From: Spirosoma aureum
GTDB taxonomy: Bacteria > Bacteroidota > Bacteroidia > Cytophagales > Spirosomataceae
Length of the DNA stretch: 64,000 nucleotides
Direction: 5' to 3'
Assembly: GCF_011604685.1 (NCBI RefSeq)
Contig: NZ_CP050063.1
Span: 890,501 to 954,500 of the forward strand
The stretch's first letter is position 1. Each line of letters starts with the position of its first letter. Below, piece by piece: positions 1 through 6,604 of this stretch. The position numbers and the translations under genes were made by a program. The notes under the pieces are model-generated. The model did no database searches, was not told where the DNA came from, and was given only the letters and a program-made list of their open reading frames with translations.

Positions 1-1
1 T

Positions 2-469
2 CTGGAGCAGGCCCGTATCAGTCGGTTTGGCGTTCCTGCATCACTCCGGGTTATGTGGTATCCTGATCATCGGCTCCGGGTGGGAATAGAAACCGGCTGG
101 ACAACAATGTATAGCTATCGTGGGGAGGTTCTGGGCGAACGAACCCATGTATATGTGTCGGCAGTGCCCGTGTTATTGGTATTTTCAATGCCATTAGCCT
201 GGGTCAGAGGGTTTGAGCGTAATCTGGTTCGTCGAATGGCCGTGACCGTCGGAACGGGTGCTTATGTCAACCATTCAAGGATGGATTATGCCGGAAAGGT
301 AGAGTCAAATACACTTAGTTTAGGCTGGATGGCGGCCGCTTCATACACCTATCCGGTTGGGCGTCGTTTTAGAATCGCTGGCGAATTAAAGTGGTATGAT
401 GCAGTAGCCGTTGAAAATGCCGCCTTTACTGCCGAACTACAACTGGTTTGGCGTGCGTTTTCGTGGTAG
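2..469 (+). CDS. Partial beta-strand-rich protein, probably outer membrane (C-terminal part)
   Basis: The frame is open from base 2 and ends at TAG 467-469, so the 5' end lies outside the window. The visible 155 or so residues alternate polar and hydrophobic positions with many Tyr/Trp/Gly, for example VGIETGWTTMYSY, SLGWMAAASYTY and AELQLVWRAFSW. That is the pattern of the last strands of an outer-membrane beta-barrel, and an aromatic residue sits at the very C-terminus (Trp), as is usual for such barrels. No enzymatic motif is visible. The barrel assignment is inferred from composition only; the family is not recognised. Confidence 0.6.
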   Translation: MEQARISRFGVPASLRVMWYPDHRLRVGIETGWTTMYSYRGEVLGERTHVYVSAVPVLLVFSMPLAWVRGFERNLVRRMAVTVGTGAYVNHSRMDYAGKVESNTLSLGWMAAASYTYPVGRRFRIAGELKWYDAVAVENAAFTAELQLVWRAFSW

Positions 470-565
470 TTTACTTTTCGAAGTTGAATCAGGACTATGC
501 CAGCAAGCTAGAATGCCGATTCAGATTCGAATTTGACACCGATAAAATTGACTTAGTAAGACGTT

Positions 566-1441
566 ATGAATCAGGAAAATCATAAAAAAGAGATTCTATT
601 TTTAAGTGATACGCAAGCCCCGATGTGGGTTGAGCGGTTAGTGCTGCGAGCGCACCAGAACACCAAAGCGACAACCACAATCTTTGCTGAAATCATACGA
701 TTGAAACCCGCCGTACTGTATTGGCTCGGTGACATTGTATCGCTGGGCTACAGGAATAATAAGTGGCGGATTATTGATCAGTTTCTGGCGAAATGTACCG
801 AAGTGGGCACCGCCGTCTATGCGATCATGGGTAACCACGACGTGATGGGCCGCCCTCGAAAAGGTGCCCGAAATTTCCAGCAACGCTTTCCTGAACACAG
901 TCCTACAGGCTATATAAAAACCACCGACGGCATCGCTGTCGTCATGTTGAACTCTAATTTCAGCATACTTTCTGTTGCTGATCTGGTGAAACAGCAAACC
1001 TGGTATGAACAGGCGCTTCGTGATCTTGATGCCGACCCCACTGTGAATGTTATTATCGTTACCTGCCACCACGCTCCGTACTCAAACAGCAAACTGGTTG
1101 GTTCCTCGAAGCTGGTTCAGCAACGATTTGTGCCTGCCTATACCAAAACGCAAAAGGGACGGCTGTTTATTACGGGGCATTCTCACGCGTTCGAGCGATA
1201 CCAGTTTGAGGGAAAAGAGTTTCTGGTCATTGGCGGTGGGGGAGGTCTCCGACAGCCATTGAATATGTCGCCGAACCGCCTTCCCGATATGGCGACGACG
1301 TATAAACCCTTATTCCATTACCTTGCCGTTCGTCGTGAGGGAGATGGCCTTGTGCTAACATCGTACTGTTTACGAAAGGATTTTTCGGGCTTTGATCAGG
1401 GCTATCAGTTTACGATACAGGCCGAAGTACCCGTATCCTGA
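566..1441 (+). CDS. Calcineurin-like metallophosphoesterase
   Basis: A 291-residue protein with the metallophosphoesterase motif series in order: LSDTQAP (the first metal motif, with Gln where many members have His) at about residue 13, WLGDI at about 55, GNHD at about 90, TCHHAPYS at about 167 and GHSHAFER at about 204. These residues bind the two metals that hydrolyse a phosphate ester. There is no signal peptide, so it is probably cytoplasmic. The substrate cannot be read from the sequence. The gene is monocistronic and converges with the next gene with only 5 bp between the stop codons. Confidence 0.88.
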   Translation: MNQENHKKEILFLSDTQAPMWVERLVLRAHQNTKATTTIFAEIIRLKPAVLYWLGDIVSLGYRNNKWRIIDQFLAKCTEVGTAVYAIMGNHDVMGRPRKGARNFQQRFPEHSPTGYIKTTDGIAVVMLNSNFSILSVADLVKQQTWYEQALRDLDADPTVNVIIVTCHHAPYSNSKLVGSSKLVQQRFVPAYTKTQKGRLFITGHSHAFERYQFEGKEFLVIGGGGGLRQPLNMSPNRLPDMATTYKPLFHYLAVRREGDGLVLTSYCLRKDFSGFDQGYQFTIQAEVPVS

Positions 1442-1446
1442 CGTAA

Positions 1447-2238
1447 TCATTCTTCAGCCACCGTTCCGACGCCCAATTCCGAGAACAGCGTCTGCCAGTA
1501 TTGCGTTACGGCCGGGTTATTTTCCTTGACGGATGCGTTCGGTTCAAACGGCAGTACCATCGTAATGTCTGGACTGCCAAGGGTATATCGCTTCAATTGT
1601 TCCGCATCCAGTTTGGCCCACTCGTCGGCCTGAGCGTTATCCTTGGGCGGTTTTACCTGAAAATCCCGTCGGCCGGTGCCTTTTACGCTTTCGATCATAT
1701 CGCTCAGGTAATATACTTTCACCGTGGCTCCGGTCTCGTTGGCTTTGGCAATGACGGGCAAACTGGCCCAAATATCCGTTTCCTGATTCGATGATCCCGA
1801 GTTCTGGGCAACTAACTGTTGCAAAACCCGCTGACGAATCTGGGATTTCTCCTTCGAAAGAGCCATCGCAAATTCGGTTTCGGCCGTTTCGCGATCGGTT
1901 GGGCTGGCCGCCGATACGTCATCCATTTCAGAGCGAACCGATACATTGAGAGCACGGGCTTTCGAGGTGTTTTCATGGATAAAATACACCTCGAGCCGGT
2001 CGCCTTTTTGCCGGACATTCTGTTCGATAAGGTCAGTAATCGCCTGTTGGTATTTCTGGGCTACGAATGCCTTATTGATATTGACGCTGCGGGTCTTATC
2101 CAGAAAAATCAGTGTGTAAGTTGGTCCTTCCGTGTCTACTTTGGGTTTCTCTTTATCACTGGAACAGGCCAGCAGAGCTGTCAGGAAAAAGCCAATTATG
2201 GCCCAACCAAGCGTGGCAATGGGGAACGTACGTTTCAT
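1447..2238 (-). CDS. VWA-like lipoprotein
   Basis: A 263-residue protein with an N-terminal hydrophobic segment ending in the lipobox LLACSS, so it is expected to be lipid-anchored at about Cys25. The domain that follows looks like a von Willebrand A fold: a hydrophobic strand leads into FLDKTRSVN (a D-x-T-x-S variant of the MIDAS metal site), and a later strand VKVYYLSDM could supply the second MIDAS Asp. It lies 20 bp downstream of the 316-aa membrane-anchored gene on the same strand, so the two are probably co-transcribed. The VWA assignment is by motif reading and is moderate; the role is unknown. Confidence 0.6.
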   Translation of the reverse strand: MKRTFPIATLGWAIIGFFLTALLACSSDKEKPKVDTEGPTYTLIFLDKTRSVNINKAFVAQKYQQAITDLIEQNVRQKGDRLEVYFIHENTSKARALNVSVRSEMDDVSAASPTDRETAETEFAMALSKEKSQIRQRVLQQLVAQNSGSSNQETDIWASLPVIAKANETGATVKVYYLSDMIESVKGTGRRDFQVKPPKDNAQADEWAKLDAEQLKRYTLGSPDITMVLPFEPNASVKENNPAVTQYWQTLFSELGVGTVAEE

Positions 2239-2258
2239 AGTGTAGTAAATGCCTGACC

Positions 2259-3209
2259 TTACCGGGTTGATACCAATAATTGCCGTAACGTGCTGTCTGC
2301 GGGGGCGTTGTGGTTCCAGTAATCGGTCAGAATAGTTTTCTTTAAAACGGCTCTGGAGGTCAGAAGGTTATCTTTGCTCTTGTAGATTTCTTCCCAGCCG
2401 ACAATTTTGTGGGGAAACTGGCTCTCAAAAATTATTGTCAGTGTCCGGTCATCAGTCGGGTATTCGATGACATACGATTTGAGGAGTTTGCCCGGATATA
2501 AAACCCCTTCATACTTGTCTATTTTTAGTTTTGCGGGTAATGGCTCAAGTCGTTTGTGACGCAATCGGGCAGCCATCGTACCGGGAATAAGCTGAATTTC
2601 ACCGGTAGGAAGTTTGTCCGGATTTATCCGGATTCGATTCCAGAGTTCATCTTCCAGCATGGCTTTCTCAACCGTGTAGTCTTCGTCAACCTCTTTCTCG
2701 AAATACGATTTCCCATTCACCTGGTAGCCATTGTTGCGGTAGTTGAGCTGAATATAGCTATGACCGCACCATTCCTGTCCTGATGTGCTGACTTTCAGCG
2801 TGTTTGGAAATAGTGGATTGCTAATTGGTGTGAAGACCGACGTAAAGAGTGAATAATCGTAAATACCCGTCACGAATTTTTTTGATAGATTCGTTTTAAG
2901 GACTGGCACCGACTTATCGTGGCTTTCTGGTGTTTCTGATTTTACCTGTTTGTCGGTCCGGAAATCTTCCGTCACGAAAATCAGCACGGCTTCGCCCGGA
3001 TTCAACGCTCCATACTGTGCCTGTTCGAGCCGATAGCTGTTCAATTCCGCTTTACCCGTAAACCAGTAACTACCGAAATCTGCCGGTGCTGGGTTAGCTG
3101 TGCCTGAATTACCAGCCGGTTGTTGCTGGAAGATGGTCGCTTTCATGGCGAAAGCGAATACAACGGCCAGGGCGAGGACAATGAGTAGGAAGTTTTTCTG
3201 AACAAACAT
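2259..3209 (-). CDS. Membrane-anchored protein of unknown function
   Basis: A 316-residue protein with one N-terminal hydrophobic helix (residues 6-26) followed by an extracytoplasmic domain. Features are SYWFTGKAELNSYRLEQ at about residue 47 and EAVLIFVTEDF at about 73. From memory, Bacteroidota proteins with this opening are often labelled septum formation inhibitor Maf, but the Maf nucleotide-pyrophosphatase motifs are absent here, so I do not use that name. It is the first gene of a likely pair with the VWA-like lipoprotein. Both products face the periplasm or outer membrane. Confidence 0.6.
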   Translation of the reverse strand: MFVQKNFLLIVLALAVVFAFAMKATIFQQQPAGNSGTANPAPADFGSYWFTGKAELNSYRLEQAQYGALNPGEAVLIFVTEDFRTDKQVKSETPESHDKSVPVLKTNLSKKFVTGIYDYSLFTSVFTPISNPLFPNTLKVSTSGQEWCGHSYIQLNYRNNGYQVNGKSYFEKEVDEDYTVEKAMLEDELWNRIRINPDKLPTGEIQLIPGTMAARLRHKRLEPLPAKLKIDKYEGVLYPGKLLKSYVIEYPTDDRTLTIIFESQFPHKIVGWEEIYKSKDNLLTSRAVLKKTILTDYWNHNAPADSTLRQLLVSTR

Positions 3210-3289
3210 AGATTACTACGGAATTCGGTCCGGCAAAAATCAGCCAGTTTCGCTTATCTTACAACTCTTTACCAAATATTTACCCAGTC

Positions 3290-4918
3290 ATGATACAACC
3301 TTACTCTCGACTCCTATTAATTGTTTACTGTACTTTTTTTATTTTTCATTCCCTGACGGCTCAGGTTGAAAAATCGCCAGCGCGCCAGGAAGGCGAAGGC
3401 CCATTCGGGAAACTAATCATTCGGGGCGTTACGCTTGTGAACAGTACTGGTGCTCCACCAGTCGGCCCGATGGATATTGTGGTCGAAAAGAACCGCATTG
3501 TTCAGATTAAACAAGTTGGTTATCCGGGTGTACCAATTGATCCCAAAGGTCGCCCAAAAGCGGCATCGGGCGATAAAGAACTGAACTGCGAAGGAATGTA
3601 TCTGATGCCCGGTTTCGTGGATATGCACGGCCACATTGGCGGGCAGGCGCAGGGTGCCAATGCTGAATATGTTTTTAAACTCTGGCTTGGGCACGGTATT
3701 ACGACCATTCGTGACCCATCATGCGGAAACGGCCTCGACTGGGTGCTTGAGCACCGCGCCAAAAGTGAACGGAATGAAATTACGGCACCACGTATCAAAG
3801 CCTATACCGTGTTCGGGCAGGGAGCGAAAGAGCCGATCAGTACGCCCGAGCAGGCCCGTGCCTGGGTACAGCAAAATGCCAAACGTGGGGCTGATGGCAT
3901 TAAATTCTTCGGTGCCGAACCGAATATATTCCGGGCAGCTCTGGAAGAAAACAAAAAATTAGGGCTGCGATCAGCTTGCCACCATGCCCAACTGGAAGTT
4001 GCCCGTATGAACGCATTGGCTACCGCGAAAGCTGGTTTGACCTCGCTGGAACACTGGTACGGTTTACCCGAAGCTTTGTTCGATGATAAAACGGTTCAAA
4101 ATTATCCTGCCAATTACAATTATGGCAACGAACAGAACCGCTTTGAAGAGGCTGGTAATCTCTGGCAGCAAGCAGCAAAACCGGGCACCGACCGGTGGAA
4201 TAAGGTTATGGACGAACTGATCGCGCTGGATTTTACACTCGATCCCACCTTCAATATCTACGAAGCTAACCGCGAACTGATGCTGGCCCGACGCGCCGAA
4301 TGGCACGACGACTATACGATGCCCAGCCTGTGGCGGTTTTACGGTCCAAGCCGAATCTCCCACGGGTCGTACTGGCACTCGTGGGGAACCGAGCAGGAAG
4401 TTGCCTGGAAAAAGAATTATCAGCTTTGGATGGAGTTCATCAATGAATACAAAAACCGGGGAGGTCGCGTAACCGCTGGCTCCGATTCCGGCTTCATTTA
4501 TCAGCTATATGGGTTTGCTTACATCCGTGAGCTCGAACTCCTGCGCGAATCGGGATTTCATCCCCTTGAGGTAATCCGGGCGGCCACCCTGAAAGGAGCA
4601 GAAGCGCTTGGAATGGCCGATCAGATCGGTTCCGTTGAGATAGGTAAATTGGCTGATTTTGTGATCATTGATCAAAATCCGCTGGCCAATCTGAAAGTGC
4701 TTTACGGCACAGGAGCCATTCATCTGAACGACAAAAATGAAGTTGAACGGGTTGGGGGCGTAACGTATACTGTTAAAGATGGTGTCGTTTATGATGCCAA
4801 GAAATTACTGGCCGATGTGCGTAAGATGGTCGCTGATGCCAAGCAGAAAGAAAATTTCGAAATAAGCCAGCCAGGTGTGGCACCAAAGCCAGGAAAAATA
4901 TCGGGTGGTAAGAATTAA
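3290..4918 (+). CDS. Secreted amidohydrolase family protein
   Basis: A 542-residue protein with a signal peptide (hydrophobic residues 8-22, probable cut after LTAQ). The mature part is an amidohydrolase TIM barrel: the metal motif GFVDMHGHIGG at about residue 107, DGIKFFG at about 202, ACHHAQLE at about 230, SLEHWYG at about 252 and the metal Asp in TAGSDSGF at about 398. A C-terminal KLADFVII strand returns to the small beta domain. It resembles the imidazolonepropionase/prolidase-like group found in the periplasm of Bacteroidota. The substrate is unknown. It stands alone and is followed by the 67-bp palindrome. Confidence 0.85.
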   Translation: MIQPYSRLLLIVYCTFFIFHSLTAQVEKSPARQEGEGPFGKLIIRGVTLVNSTGAPPVGPMDIVVEKNRIVQIKQVGYPGVPIDPKGRPKAASGDKELNCEGMYLMPGFVDMHGHIGGQAQGANAEYVFKLWLGHGITTIRDPSCGNGLDWVLEHRAKSERNEITAPRIKAYTVFGQGAKEPISTPEQARAWVQQNAKRGADGIKFFGAEPNIFRAALEENKKLGLRSACHHAQLEVARMNALATAKAGLTSLEHWYGLPEALFDDKTVQNYPANYNYGNEQNRFEEAGNLWQQAAKPGTDRWNKVMDELIALDFTLDPTFNIYEANRELMLARRAEWHDDYTMPSLWRFYGPSRISHGSYWHSWGTEQEVAWKKNYQLWMEFINEYKNRGGRVTAGSDSGFIYQLYGFAYIRELELLRESGFHPLEVIRAATLKGAEALGMADQIGSVEIGKLADFVIIDQNPLANLKVLYGTGAIHLNDKNEVERVGGVTYTVKDGVVYDAKKLLADVRKMVADAKQKENFEISQPGVAPKPGKISGGKN

Positions 4919-4921
4919 TCG

Positions 4922-4988
4922 TCATGGTTTTTGCCTGTAGCCGTGCCACGGTTTAAAACCGTGGCACGGCTACAGGCAAAAACCATGA
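4922..4988. repeat. Perfect 67-bp palindrome (33-bp arms, 1-nt centre)
   Basis: Bases 4922-4954 are the exact reverse complement of 4956-4988, with A4955 as the centre. The arms contain AGCCGTGCCACGG. It starts 4 bp after the amidohydrolase stop codon and could fold as a transcript terminator, but it is far longer than the other terminators in the window and has a near-zero loop. A REP- or MITE-like dispersed repeat is a better description. The same core, AGCCGTGCCAC, recurs in the inverted repeat at about 51.9 kb. Confidence 0.9.
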
Positions 4989-5012
4989 TACTTTTTTTTA
5001 CAAGAATAGGGA

Positions 5013-5404
5013 TTAGATAGAATGCTGTATAGTGATTTCTTTGACCTGAATGCCCGCTGGCTTTATAACTCGTAGCATATAGAAGCCACTCTGCCATGCG
5101 TACGCTTGATTACGTAGCGAATGGGAGAAACTGAATTGCCCATACCTAATAGACTGCTTCAGGCGATAATACTTAATCTCTTTGTACGGAGTTTCATCGG
5201 CAAAAAATAGATTTGCCGGGTCGATGTTGTACCGCGACCAGTCAGGTGAGCCACCGACGCAAATGCGTGGACGTCAGTATTCCGTTCTATATCAAAAAAC
5301 GCTTGGTTCTGTTCGCTGGTCGTAATCCACCGTTTAGCGTTGGAATGAATTGAGTAAAACTTAATAGGTACTTGGGGTAGGAGGGTACATGAGAGTAACA
5401 ACAC
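5013..5404 (-). pseudogene. Frameshifted 3' remnant of a T9SS-exported protein (sorting domain)
   Basis: On the minus strand, 5404 down to about 5208 encodes a segment containing WITTSEQNQAFFDIERN and HLTGRGTTSTRQIYF. The continuation FADETPYKEIKYYRLKQ then GFYMLRVIKPAG and ITIQHSI-stop (TAA 5013-5015) is in the next frame. The switch falls at a run of six A (5202-5207); one more base there would join the frames. TSEQN..FDIERS..TGRGTT..YYRLKQ..G.Y.LRV is the usual pattern before and within type A T9SS sorting domains. No promoter, N-terminus or signal peptide is left, so it is the fossil 3' end of a large secreted protein. Confidence 0.75.
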
Positions 5405-5414
5405 CTGACGGAGT

Positions 5415-5422
5415 TACTTTTG
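5415..5422 (+). promoter_or_regulatory. Candidate -7 box for the GH105-GH106-rhaM operon
   Basis: TACTTTTG matches the Bacteroidota -7 consensus TAnnTTTG and lies 51 bp before the GH105 start codon. No TTTG is visible at the expected -33 distance, so the call is moderate. Confidence 0.4.
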
Positions 5423-5473
5423 CCTGCGTCGTTTCGTGCAGATTACATTCCATCCCTTTGAACAAACAGGAAG

Positions 5474-6604
5474 ATGCTTTATAAAAAAATCGCCTGTATA
5501 GGCTTACTTATAGTATTGACAGGTATTTGGGCTGATGCTCAGAAATTGCCCGAAAAGAAAGAAATACTGGCTAAAATGACACTGGCCAACGACTACTTTA
5601 TGAAAAAGTGGCCGGACACGGGTAAGGAAATCGTGACGAATAAAACCCGGCCCAGTAACATCTGGACGAGGGCTGTTTATTACGAGGGATTGATGGATTT
5701 GTATAAGACCGATCGGCAGCCACGCTATTACGATTATGCCGTCGATTGGGGTGAAAAACACCATTGGGGAATGCGTTCGGGGACAAAAACCCGTAATGCT
5801 GATGACCAATGCTGTGGTCAGACCTACATTGATCTGTACCTGATCGATAAGAAGCCGGAACGCATCCATGACATCAAAATCTCCATCGATTCAATGGTGG
5901 CCAGCCGGAAAATAGACGACTGGAACTGGATCGATGCCCTGCAAATGGCCATGCCCGTCTTTGCCAAATTAGGCGTTATCTATTCCGACAATGCGTATTT
6001 TGAGAAGATGTATCAGATTTATCAGTTCTCGAAAACGCAGCATGGCGGAAATGGACTATATAATCCGAAAGATCATCTGTGGTGGCGCGATAAAGATTTT
6101 GTACCTCCCTACAAAGAGCCAAACGGGAAGGATTGCTACTGGTCAAGGGGCAATGGTTGGGTAGTGGCCGCGCTGGTCCGTGTGCTTGACATTATGCCCA
6201 AAAATGCACCCCACCGCGACGAATATCAGCAAATGTATCTCGACATGATGCGGGCGCTGGTGCCTATTCAGCGACCAGACGGTTTCTGGAATGTTAGCCT
6301 GCTCGATCCAACGAACTATGGCGGGAAAGAATTATCCGGAACTGCTTTGTTTACTTATGGCATGGCCTGGGGGATTAACAAAGGTTTGCTGGATCGTAAA
6401 ATCTATTCACCAATCATTACCAAAGCCTGGAATGCGATGGTTACCGACTGCGTCCATCCCGATGGCAAGTTGGGCTATGTGCAGGGAACGGGCAAGGAGC
6501 CCAAAGATGGACAGCCTGTAACCTACGACAGCATACCCGATTTTGAAGATTATGGATTAGGTTGTTTCCTGCTTGCAGGGAGCGAATTGTGTAAGTTGAA
6601 ATGA
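5474..6604 (+). CDS. Glycoside hydrolase family 105, unsaturated rhamnogalacturonyl hydrolase
   Basis: A 376-residue protein with a signal peptide (cut near WADAQ). The alpha/alpha-barrel of GH105/GH88 is recognisable: NIWTRAVYYEGLMDLY at about residue 62, NADDQCCGQTYIDLY at about 109 (including the catalytic-type Asp), DWNWIDALQMAMP at about 144, CYWSRGNGWVVAALVRVL at about 221, QRPDGFWNVSLLDP at about 265 and GTALFTYGMAWGI at about 290. The family removes the terminal unsaturated uronic acid that lyases leave on pectin-derived oligosaccharides. The next gene, a GH106 rhamnosidase, overlaps by 4 bp, which supports rhamnogalacturonan breakdown. It is probably periplasmic. Confidence 0.9.
   Translation: MLYKKIACIGLLIVLTGIWADAQKLPEKKEILAKMTLANDYFMKKWPDTGKEIVTNKTRPSNIWTRAVYYEGLMDLYKTDRQPRYYDYAVDWGEKHHWGMRSGTKTRNADDQCCGQTYIDLYLIDKKPERIHDIKISIDSMVASRKIDDWNWIDALQMAMPVFAKLGVIYSDNAYFEKMYQIYQFSKTQHGGNGLYNPKDHLWWRDKDFVPPYKEPNGKDCYWSRGNGWVVAALVRVLDIMPKNAPHRDEYQQMYLDMMRALVPIQRPDGFWNVSLLDPTNYGGKELSGTALFTYGMAWGINKGLLDRKIYSPIITKAWNAMVTDCVHPDGKLGYVQGTGKEPKDGQPVTYDSIPDFEDYGLGCFLLAGSELCKLK

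Noticed and set aside
4915..5097. Small minus-strand ORF of 60 aa covering the palindrome
   Set aside because: It is in the wrong frame relative to the T9SS remnant and partly translates the palindrome; no family pattern is visible.
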